From an uncultured Planctomycetaceae bacterium (GTDB lineage: Bacteria; Planctomycetota; Planctomycetia; Pirellulales; Pirellulaceae): a DNA stretch of 8,087 nucleotides. A program made the translations under genes and the position numbers. This document shows, in pieces, positions 1 through 7,900 of the stretch. The stretch's first letter is position 1, and every line of letters starts with the position of its first letter. The stretch is taken from NCBI GenBank assembly GCA_937967755.1, contig CALBTA010000266.1, forward strand, positions 1-8,087, in the 5' to 3' direction. The notes beneath the pieces are model-generated. The model had not been told where the DNA came from, ran no database searches, and worked only from the letters and a program-made list of their open reading frames with translations.

Positions 1-45
1 GCAATCAAACAACAACTACCGAAAAGCCAAGGGTAACGGCGTTGG

Positions 46-180
46 GTGGCACTGGCGCGGCCAGTGTAAATCCACGCGTTGCTTGCAGTCAGACGAAACT
101 GCCAGGTGTCCGCGGTGACCTCGGCCGAGATACGTTACCGCAAGCAATTGCCTGAAGGACATTGGCCGCGCCAGTGCCAC
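46..180. repeat. Long fold-back element made of two inverted REP-like hairpins
   Basis: Positions 46-67 and 159-180 are inverted copies of each other: 21 of 22 positions pair by Watson-Crick rules and one (64 with 162) is a G-T wobble. The same symmetry axis continues inside, where TTGCTTGC at 79-86 pairs exactly with GCAAGCAA at 140-147, so the whole block is one imperfect palindrome. Each arm is also a hairpin by itself: CACTGGC-GCG-GCCAGTG at 50-66, and a matching stem at 160-176 with one wobble. Nearly self-palindromic units in inverted pairs are typical of REP/BIME-type intergenic repeats; a MITE or a structured RNA is also possible. I see no clear target-site duplication at the outer ends. 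The rest of 1-300 holds no convincing gene or strong promoter. Confidence 0.7.
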
Positions 181-287
181 GGTGCGTCGCCATAAACTTC
201 CCAGCAACATCGTGTTCAGATGGCTGCCGCGCATCGTTCGCTTCGCGCATATAGAATGTTGAATGGGGATCTACTATGGAAGACATT

Positions 288-292
288 AAGGG
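288..292 (+). promoter_or_regulatory. Ribosome binding site for the small secreted protein
   Basis: AAGGG lies 8 nt before the ATG at 301. It supports that start over the in-frame upstream ATGs at 220 and 256, which would put about 15-27 polar residues in front of a clean signal peptide. Confidence 0.6.
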
Positions 293-300
293 CTCAAGTC

Positions 301-702
301 ATGAAAACTGTGGTTGCACTTACGCTGACAGCACTGGCCGTTTCCTTCACGCTAACGTCCGCCTCCTTTGCCGAAGAGCGAAAAGTGAAAGTCGAGTTCG
401 ATGCTCCGGCGACCAACTACCGCGTGAAGATTCAAGAAGTTCACCGCGTGGGGGATCAGCTTTGGGTGATCTCGAAAGTCTCAACCGCCGGCGACTTCGG
501 CGGCAGCGCGATCACCCGGGTTTCCGATGAAATTGAAATCGACGCGCCCGAAGAATTGCCGGTGATCCACAAAGTCCTCGGCAAAACCTGGAATTGGGGC
601 AAGGACACGAAGAATTTGCAGTACGTGGCCAAGCGCGCGGAACTGGACAAGGCGCTTAAAGAAGAAATGGCCGAGCGCATTTGGCAACGGCCGAAAGATT
701 AA
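301..702 (+). CDS. Small secreted protein of unknown function
   Basis: This encodes 133 residues. Residues 1-24 form a standard signal peptide: Met-Lys, then a hydrophobic stretch rich in Leu, Ala, Val and Thr, ending in Ser-Phe-Ala before Glu-Glu-Arg, so signal peptidase I cleavage after Ala24 is expected. The mature part is about 109 residues, highly charged, with no cysteine and no further membrane segment. Its first two thirds alternate polar and hydrophobic residues in a beta-like pattern, with a Gly-Gly pair near 68. A short LGKTWNWG stretch near 98-105 follows, and the tail looks helical and Lys/Glu-rich. I do not recognise the family and assign no function. The start at 301 is chosen for the AAGGG site and because the signal peptide begins exactly there. 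It is convergent with the transglutaminase-like gene, so it is not in an operon with it. Codon use and the signal peptide make a real gene likely. Confidence 0.8.
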   Translation: MKTVVALTLTALAVSFTLTSASFAEERKVKVEFDAPATNYRVKIQEVHRVGDQLWVISKVSTAGDFGGSAITRVSDEIEIDAPEELPVIHKVLGKTWNWGKDTKNLQYVAKRAELDKALKEEMAERIWQRPKD

Positions 703-711
703 TCGCGATGC

Positions 712-737
712 GCGGTTGAACCTTTCGGCTGAACCGC
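712..737 (+). terminator. Candidate terminator hairpin after the small secreted protein gene
   Basis: GCGGTT (712-717) pairs with AACCGC (732-737). Three further pairs inside (one next to the outer stem, two closing a TTTC loop) are interrupted by two mismatches. The hairpin starts 9 nt after the stop codon. No T-run follows, so it is not a textbook intrinsic terminator; it may only stabilise or mark the 3' end. Confidence 0.35.
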
Positions 738-738
738 T

Positions 739-816
739 CCAACATGTTGGTCGCTGGTAAACGCCGGCGATGAGTCGACGGGATGCGAAACACCGTCAAG
801 CCTTGGACAACATGTT
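739..816. repeat. Two copies of CAACATGTT in the convergent intergenic gap
   Basis: The 12-bp perfect palindrome CCAACATGTTGG occupies 739-750, and the 9-mer CAACATGTT recurs at 808-816. The 8-bp core AACATGTT is itself palindromic, so the sites could bind a dimeric regulator. They sit between two 3' ends rather than in front of a gene, which makes an operator role doubtful; chance or a decayed repeat is possible. Confidence 0.4.
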
Positions 817-821
817 ACTCA

Positions 822-861
822 GTCCAGGCACTTTTTCTGGCAACTCCCCGGTGACTGGGAC
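822..861 (-). terminator. Imperfect hairpin just after the transglutaminase-like gene
   Basis: GTCCAGGCAC (822-831) pairs with GTGACTGGGAC (851-861) with one bulged G and one mismatch, around a 19-nt loop that contains a T5 run on the plus strand (A5 on the minus strand). On the minus strand the stem begins 8 nt after the stop codon of the 869-1846 gene, the right place for a 3'-end structure. There is no U-tract after the stem in that direction. It may also be part of a dispersed intergenic repeat. Confidence 0.4.
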
Positions 862-868
862 GGTATCG

Positions 869-1846
869 CTACTTTTGATCTGCGTAAGAGAACGCCAAGT
901 CAATCTTTTCTTTCGGCCAGGGCTTGCCGTCGACTTCGACGTAGGGGTAGACGAAATAATTCAGCGGCGGGCCGGCTTGCTTGGGGATCAGATCGATGTC
1001 GCGGCCGGTGGTAAAGGTCACGCGGTCTTCGGTCAGATTGCCGAAGTAGTACTTCTTCATTTCAGGATGCTTGTCCGCTTCAGAAATATCGACCGGAACC
1101 CACCCGTGGCCCTCGGCATGGAACTGTGCCCAGCAGTGATAGCCGCCGATCTTTCCTTCGCCGCGCTCCGGCGGAAGGGGAAATCCGATCTCGAATTTCG
1201 CCGGCAGTTTTTTTGTGCGGGCGAAGGAAATGAACAGGCTGTGAAAATCGGTGCAATTGCCGAAGCGGCTATCGCAAGCCCGAACGGCGTCACCGTTACC
1301 GTAGCCGGGCTGCGGCTTGTCGTAGCGCATATGCTCGTCGACGCGCTCGTAAAGCTGCTTGCCCAATTCCAACGGTTCGTCGCTGAGGGTCAGATCAGTG
1401 ATCAACGTCTCCGGCTTTCCGCCTAGCGGCACCAGGTGATTGGCGGCCAGGAACCGTTCCGCTTGCTCTTTCGGCAATTTCTCGACCGAGTCCCGCTTGG
1501 CCAATCCGTGAACTTCCTTCCGTGTGATCAAATAGCTGATGCGGAAATCGACATCGCCCGATTCGTTCGGTTCAAAGTACAGCACTTTGTTTCCATACTT
1601 CTTTTCCTGCGCGGCTTGTGCATCACCGGGAATCTGCGTGCTGACGATCTTCACCTGTTGGTGATCGTTCGACTGCGGCATCGGCAACCAGACGCGGACC
1701 TTGGCATCGGCCGGCAAGTCTTTTATCAACGCGCCGTAGTTGAAAACGAAGGTTCGGCTTGCCGGCTCATCGGCACCAGTGTTCCCGCCGAGCAACATCA
1801 GAATACAAGCCGCCAGATTTACGCAAACGAGTTGATATCTCCTCAC
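869..1846 (-). CDS. Secreted transglutaminase-like (cysteine protease fold) protein
   Basis: This encodes 325 residues from a GTG start. Residues 1-25 look like a signal peptide: Arg-Arg, a hydrophobic core, then a Gly-Asn-Thr-Gly-Ala c-region before Asp-Glu-Pro. A periplasmic or exported location is therefore expected. Residues about 30-110 resemble the beta-sandwich found in front of many bacterial transglutaminase-like domains (VRVWLPMPQ near 50-58). The catalytic core follows, with Cys198 in GNCTDFHSLF, His237 in GGYHCW and Asp253 in WVPVDISEA: the Cys-His-Asp triad in normal order and spacing. Family members cross-link, cleave or deamidate peptides; substrate and reaction here are unknown. 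The GTG is preferred because AAGGA lies 6 nt upstream. An in-frame TTG at 1906 has no ribosome site, adds a non-signal-like leader, and would lie within a likely -10 box. The gene lies 138 bp downstream of the PKS on the same strand but seems separately transcribed. Andrimid AdmF, an amide-forming transglutaminase homologue, is a precedent for such folds in PKS pathways, but the signal peptide argues against that role. Confidence 0.88.
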   Translation of the reverse strand: MRRYQLVCVNLAACILMLLGGNTGADEPASRTFVFNYGALIKDLPADAKVRVWLPMPQSNDHQQVKIVSTQIPGDAQAAQEKKYGNKVLYFEPNESGDVDFRISYLITRKEVHGLAKRDSVEKLPKEQAERFLAANHLVPLGGKPETLITDLTLSDEPLELGKQLYERVDEHMRYDKPQPGYGNGDAVRACDSRFGNCTDFHSLFISFARTKKLPAKFEIGFPLPPERGEGKIGGYHCWAQFHAEGHGWVPVDISEADKHPEMKKYYFGNLTEDRVTFTTGRDIDLIPKQAGPPLNYFVYPYVEVDGKPWPKEKIDLAFSYADQK

Positions 1847-1852
1847 GGTAGT

Positions 1853-1857
1853 TCCTT
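1853..1857 (-). promoter_or_regulatory. Ribosome binding site that decides the GTG start of the transglutaminase-like gene
   Basis: On the minus strand AAGGA ends 6 nt before the GTG at 1846-1844. This spacing is near ideal and is the main reason for choosing the GTG over the upstream TTG at 1906. Confidence 0.7.
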
Positions 1858-1894
1858 CCCAATCTTTGGATGCCGGAAAGACCAACAACGGAAA

Positions 1895-1920
1895 CTTATC
1901 GAACAATTATACCCGATAAG
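1895..1920 (-). promoter_or_regulatory. Putative promoter -10 box inside an inverted repeat (possible operator)
   Basis: The minus strand carries a perfect TATAAT at 1911-1906, preceded by GGG. No good TTGACA-like -35 is seen at 16-19 bp spacing. The box lies wholly in the 12-nt gap between the inverted arms CTTATCG and CGATAAG (plus-strand 1895-1901 and 1914-1920). Transcription would begin near 1899, giving a leader of about 50 nt before the GTG at 1846. A dimeric repressor bound to the arms would cover the -10 region, so this could be an operator. The weak -35 suggests activation or a non-housekeeping sigma factor. The assignment rests on sequence appearance alone. Confidence 0.45.
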
Positions 1921-1928
1921 CGGAGGTG

Positions 1929-1945
1929 ATGTTCCAGCGGAACAT
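1929..1945 (-). terminator. Perfect 7-bp hairpin between the PKS stop and the next promoter
   Basis: ATGTTCC (1929-1935) and GGAACAT (1939-1945) pair perfectly around a 3-nt loop. The hairpin lies about 40 nt after the PKS stop codon and just upstream of the putative promoter of the next gene. No T-run follows on the minus strand, so it is at best a factor-assisted 3' end or a protein-binding site. Confidence 0.35.
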
Positions 1946-1984
1946 GCGACGATTCGGCAGCGCTGTGCGGATCAGCGGATTCGG

Positions 1985-4900
1985 CTAGCCCGATTCATTC
2001 GGGGCTCCGCCGCCGACCAGTTCCGCCACGCCGCGCGACAGGCTGGAGATGCTTGGCCCTTCCATGAACTGGGCCATCGGAATGGAAACCAGCAGCCGGG
2101 CTTCGACGGTGTTCTTCAGCTCAATTGCCATCAGCGAATCGAGGCCCAACGTGTTCAGCGGCTGCTCCACTTCAAGCTCTTCAGGGTCGAGGCCCATGAT
2201 CTTGGCGAGTTGTTCGGCGAAGTAACCTTGCAACAGTTCCGCTCGCTCGTCGAGGTCGACCGCTTGCAGTTTCGCCCGCATGGCATGATCAACTTCGTCG
2301 GCCTGATTGCTCGCCGACGTGACATCGGTATCGGCGGCGATGTCGGTCAGAATCGATGGCGTGCCATGACGGTACAGGCCCAGCATGTCGCCCCAACGAA
2401 CATCCATCACTGCGATGTGATGATTCTTGCTCTCGTCGATGATCTGCCCCAGCGCTTCCAGCGCCCGTCCGCCCGGAATCAACTCCATGCCGCGGTCGGC
2501 CATTTGGTCGTCGTGCCCGGCATCCTTGGCCATACCCGATTCGGCCCACGGTCCCCAGGCGATGCTGGTCGCCGGCAAGCCTTGCGATTTTCGGAACGCC
2601 GCCAGGCCATCGAGAAACGCATTGCCCGCGGCGTAATTGCCTTGGCCGGGCGAGCCGAGCGTGGCGGCGACCGATGAGAACAATACGAACCAATCCAGCG
2701 GCTGGTCCGACGTCACGGCGTGCAAGTTCCATCCCCCTTGCACCTTGGGCGACATCGCGCGGTCGAGCCGGCCGAGTTCCATGTCGTACAACACCCCATC
2801 GTCCAACACGCCCGCGGCATGCATCACGCCGCGCAGCGGGGGGAACTCGGCGGGGATTTGTGCGATGGCTGATTTTAATGATTCGAGGTCGGATGCGTCG
2901 CCCTGCAAAGCAGCAACCCGCAGGCCGTCAGCCTGCATTGATTGCAAAGTCGAAATCGTCTCGTCGTTCGGCGCGCGCCGCGACAGCAGCGCGATATGTT
3001 CCGCCCCTTGCGAAGCCAGCCAACGAGCAACTTGCAAGCCAAGCGCGCCGAGCCCGCCAGTGATCAGATAGGTTGCATCGGCGCGAATCGCCGGCGGCGT
3101 TTCTTCCTCTTCCGCCTGCGGCATTGCCCCATTCGCGTCGGCAACTTCCGGCTGCTGAATCGAAACGACTACTTTGCCAACGTTCTTCCGCTGCGCCATG
3201 TAGCGGAACGAATCACGCACTTCGTGGTAGTCGTACTGAATCAGCGGCAACGGGCGATAGATGCCGGCATCGAAGTATTCCATCATCTCGGTAAACATTG
3301 TGCGGATGTAGTCGGGCCGCTGACGCAGCATGCGGTCCAGGTCGATCGCAAAGTAGCTGAGGTTGTCTTGAAATGGCGACAGCCCGATTTTGCGATCCGC
3401 GTAGATGTCGATCTTGCCGATCTCCAGGAAGCGGCCGTACGCCTTCAAAATCGAAAGGCTTTTGGTGATCGCCTCACCCGGCAGAGAATTCAGCACCAGG
3501 TCGACCCCTTCGCGGTCGGTGAGTTCCAGAATCTCATCGGCGAAATCGAGCGTGCGAGAACTGAAGATGTGCTTCACACCCAGGCTGCGAAGGTAGTCTC
3601 GCTTCGACTGACTGCCGGCAGTGGCATAAACTTCCGCACCAATGTGTTGGGCAATTTGAATCGCCGCCAGACCAACGCCACCGGCGGCCGCGTGAATCAG
3701 CACCCGCTCGCCCGGCTGCAAATGGGCCAGGCGGATCAGGGCGTAGTACGCGGTGAGGAATGTAATCGGAACGGTGGCCGCTTCCTCGAAGTCGAGCGTC
3801 TTGGGCTTCTTGACCAGCGCGTACTCGGTCGTGATCGCGTGCGTGGCGAAACTGTACGGAGCTACACCCATCACCTCGTCGCCCACGGCGAAGCGGTCGA
3901 CCCCTTCGCCGACCCGCGTCACGATGCCGCCGCACTCAATACCCAATGGCACGACATCGTCCTTAATACCCGGGTAAAGCCCCAATGCCTTCAGGACGTC
4001 GCTAAAGTTCAAGCCGGTCGCCCGCACTTCTAATTCCACGTGACCGGGCGGCGGGTCCATGCGGTCGCAAGATTCGACCGTCAGCCCGTCGAAGCTGCCG
4101 GCGTGGGCCAGCCGCAATCGGCTGGGGCCGGCGGTGGGAATGATAACCTCGTCGGAATGCTCTGCCCCGTTGCTTTCACCGTTGTTCAGTGCACCACGGC
4201 GCAGACGGGCGACGAAGCGTTCGTTGTGACGCAGGGCGATCTGACTTTCATCGCTTTCGGCGAGCAACTCTTTCATCAGCAACTCGTCGTGGCCGCTGCC
4301 CGTTGGCAAGTCGACCAACTGACAGTGCAACTCCGGATGCTCCAGCGCCGCCACGCGGCCCATCCCCCACAGCGAAGCCGCCAGCGGGGATGTGGTTTCG
4401 TCTTTGTCGATCGCCTGCGCGGCGGTCGTCACAATCCACAGTGCGGGCGGTTTACTCGCGCCCAGCCTGGCCAGCGACTGAATCGCCCGCAGCGCACTGC
4501 CACAGCCCAACCGCGAAGCGGCGGCCAATGCCGCTTCACCGCCGCCTTCCAGCTGCGGCACGTCGCCGCTCCACAAGTGAACAACCGCCTTCAGCGGCGG
4601 ATCGTCTTCGCCGACCGATTCACTGAACAGCTTTTGATAGTGATCCAAATCGAGCGCGTCAATCTTGAACTGTTCGGCATCGTGATGTTCAAACGCGTCG
4701 CCCGGACGCACAATAACCGGGCGTCCACCGGCGCTGCGCAGCAGCGCGGCTAGATTTTTTGCAACGCCTAGCTCGTCAGCCAACAGCAGCCAGGTGCCTG
4801 CGGCAGCTTCCGGCATATCCTCCACGCCGTCACCGTTCAGCGGCGAATGTTTCCATTGAATATCGTACATCCAGTCGCGAACATCTAGTTGCGCGGCCGC

Positions 4901-7900
4901 GCCGGCTTGCTTGCCGACGCGTTGGATGCGAACTCCCTCTAAATGCACCAGCACGTTGCCTTCGGCATCCAACAACGCCAGTTCGCCAACGACGACTTCG
5001 GGGCTGGGTGCCAGCTCGCCATCGGCATCGGGCTGCGGGGACGTGCGGCGGGCGTAAACCCGCATCTTGTCGGTCAATTCGCCGAAGATTCGCAGCTTCC
5101 CCACGCCGGTGGGCATGTAGGTGAAGGGGCTGTAACCGCCGTCTTCTTCCAACGGCACGATCGAGGCCATCATTTGCAGCATGCCGTCGAGCAGCGCCGG
5201 GTGCAGGTGGTAGTCGCCAAGCTGTTTGGCGGTCGCCTCGGGCAGTTCGACATCGGCCAGCGCGCTGTCATTGCTGCGATGCACCGTTCCCAACACTTGG
5301 AACATTGGTCCATAGACCAGGCCGCGCTCGGCGATCATGGCGTAGATGTCTTCGCGCGAGAACACGCCCACGGGGGTCTCTTCCAATTCGCTAACGTCAA
5401 TTGCTGGCGCTTCACTGTCGCCAGCGGTGTCTTCGTGGCGGACCCGGCCGCAGGAATGCATCGTCCACTCGATCTTTTCGGCATCGGGCAGCGCACTGTA
5501 CGTTTCGACCGTTACCTCCCCGCCTGATTCCGCCGAAACGCTCGTCTGCGCCATGCGCGACGTACCAGGCGCTAGGAACAGCGGCTGCTGGATCGAGAAA
5601 TCCTCGACCACGTGGCGGCCTTCGCCGAAGGCTTGCTCGGCGGCCGACAGCGCCATTTCCAGATAAGCCGCTCCAGGTACGACGACCGAACCTTGCACGA
5701 CGTGATCTTTCAGGTAGTTCGGCGTGCGCTCGGTCAGTCGGGATTCAAACAGCCGTGTCTTCAAGGCGGAAGGAACTTGGCTGCCCAGCAAGGGGTGCAC
5801 GGCGTTGCCGCGATCGGCGGCGAAGCCGGAACCGCTGGTATCTGGCTCGAACCATTGGTGCGAACGTTGGAACGGGTAGGTAGGCAACTGCACCCGGCGG
5901 CGGGGCCAATGTTGGTCGAAGCCGCTCCAATCGATTTCCGCGCCCAAGCAATAAAGCTCCGAAAGGCTTTTGAAAATCGCTTCCCACTGATCTTGCCCTT
6001 GCCGCAGCGACGGCAGCCAGGCCGCATCCGACTTGGCAAACCGGCGAGCCATGCCGATTAAATGCGGCTGTGGGCCAACTTCCAACAGCACGTCAGGCTT
6101 ACTGGCGACAAGGGCTTCCATCCCTTCAGAAAACCGCACGGCGCTGCGCACATGATCCCGCCAGTAACGCGCGGTCGGGGCTTCGTCTTCGATCAGTTCG
6201 GCGGTCAGGTTCGAGAACAACGGGATCGCCGGCACGTGGAAATCCAGCCCATCGGCGATGTCCTCGTACTCTTCCAACATCGGTTCCATCAACGGAGAGT
6301 GGAACGCGTGCGAGACCGAAAGCGGTTGTGTTTTGATTTCCCGCTCTGTCAGTTGATCCACGATTTGGTCAACGATATTCCCTTCGCCTGAGATGACCGT
6401 ATTCTCCGGCCCGTTCATCGCGGCGACCGAAACCGAATCGCCATGCGGCTGTAGCAGCGGTTCGACCGTTTCCCGCGACGCGAAGACAACCGCCATTTTG
6501 CCGCCGGCGGGAAGCTGTTGCATCAGTTGCCCGCGAACCGCGATCAACCGCAGGCCGTCTTCCAGGCTGAACACGCCAGCGACGCAGGCGGCCGCGTACT
6601 CGCCAACGCTGTGGCCCAGAACCATGTCGGGCACGATGCCCCACGATTGCCATAGCCGGGCCATGGCGTATTCAAAGGCAAACAGGGCGGGCTGTGTGTA
6701 GGCCGTTTCATCCAGCAGCGTGTTCTCTTCGCTGTCGTTGAACATGACATCCAGCAGCGGCTCGTTAAGGTAGTGCCGCAGGATCTCGTTGCACTCGTCC
6801 ATCGCCGCGCGGAACGTGGGGTGAGCATCGTACAGTTGCTTGCCCATGCCGCCAAACTGCGAACCCTGCCCGGTGAACAGCATCGCGATCTTCGGACGCT
6901 GGACCAGCTTCACCCGGCCTTGAGCGACGCCGCGGGGGTTCTTTCCGTCGGCGACTTTCTCGAGCCGGGCGATCAACTCGTCACGCTCGGCAGCGGCGAC
7001 CGCCACGCGGTGGTTGAAATGGCTGCGCCCGGTATTTGCGGAATAAGCGATGTCGCTCGCGGTTGCGGAAGGATTATTCTTGGCCGCCAATGCGATGTCA
7101 CCGGCGAGTTGCGCCAGCGCGGTCTCACTCTTCGCCGAAATGGTCAACAAATGCTGCGGGCGATCCTCCGTTGGCGCTTCGACCGTCGGCGGTGCGGCTT
7201 CTTCAATGATGATATGCGTATTCGTACCACCGAAGCCGAACGAACTAATCCCCGCCCGGCATAGCGTACCCTTGGATTGGCCGTTGCTGCCGGCTCCGTT
7301 CCAGTCGATCGCTTCGGTCGGGATCTTCAGGCGAGAGCCTTCCAGGTTGATGTTTGGGTTTAACTTGTTGAAGTGCAGTTGCGGGTAAATCTTGCGGTGC
7401 TGCATCATCAGCGCCGCCTTAATCAGCCCCGCAATGCCCGAGACCGTTTCTGTGTGCCCGATGTTCGCTTTGACACTGCTGACGTAAACCGGCGGGTCGT
7501 TCTCGCTTTGCTTTCTGTAAAGCTGTGTCAGCGATTGGAATTCAATCGGATCGCCCAGCGGCGTGCCCGTTCCGTGGGCTTCGACGTAGTTTATCTGATC
7601 GGTCGTCAGGCCAGCTTGCGAAAGGGCGGCGCGGATCACTTCTTGCTGGGCCTGGCTATTGGGCGCGGTGATGCCGCTGGTGCGCCCGTCTTGATTGACC
7701 GCGGCGCCGCGAACGATCGCCAGCACGTTGTCGCCGTCGTTGGCCGCGTCAGTCAGGCGTTTTAGAACGACCATCCCACAACCTTCGCCGCGAACGTAAC
7801 CGTTGGCATCGGCATCGAACGGACGGCAGCGCCCGTCATTGGAAAGCATGCGGGCCTTGCTGAACGCGACGGTCACTTCGGGTGAAAGGATCAGATTCAC

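Noticed and set aside
41..180. Integron attC-like site (GTTGGGT fits GTTRRRY beside a long palindrome)
   Set aside because: No matching RYYYAAC in the required position and orientation at the other end, and no integrase or cassette arrangement.
770..1426. Plus-strand open frame of 218 codons opposite the transglutaminase-like gene
   Set aside because: The opposite strand has the full Cys-His-Asp core and a signal peptide. The plus-strand peptide has no recognisable features beyond the repeat-like segment at its start.
1803..1809. Lipoprotein lipobox (LAAC) in the transglutaminase-like signal peptide
   Set aside because: The Cys sits in the middle of the hydrophobic core and is followed by more hydrophobic residues; signal peptidase I cleavage after Gly-Ala fits better.
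1904..1906. TTG at 1906 as the start of the transglutaminase-like gene
   Set aside because: No ribosome site precedes it, it lies in the likely -10 box, and it adds 20 residues in front of a good signal peptide.
1436..2677. Long plus-strand open frame of 413 codons across the transglutaminase N-terminus and the PKS C-terminus
   Set aside because: It lies antisense to two well-supported genes and its translation is low-complexity, rich in Arg, Gln and His, with no recognisable domain. It is explained by codon bias of the opposite strand.
2942..4033. Plus-strand open frame of 363 codons opposite the ER and KR domains
   Set aside because: Antisense shadow of PKS domains with identifiable catalytic motifs; no domain, signal or ribosome site of its own.
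4178..4885. C-methyltransferase domain between DH and ER
   Set aside because: The segment is fully accounted for by the structural KR half (LWGMGRVAALEHPEL) and has no SAM-binding glycine motif.
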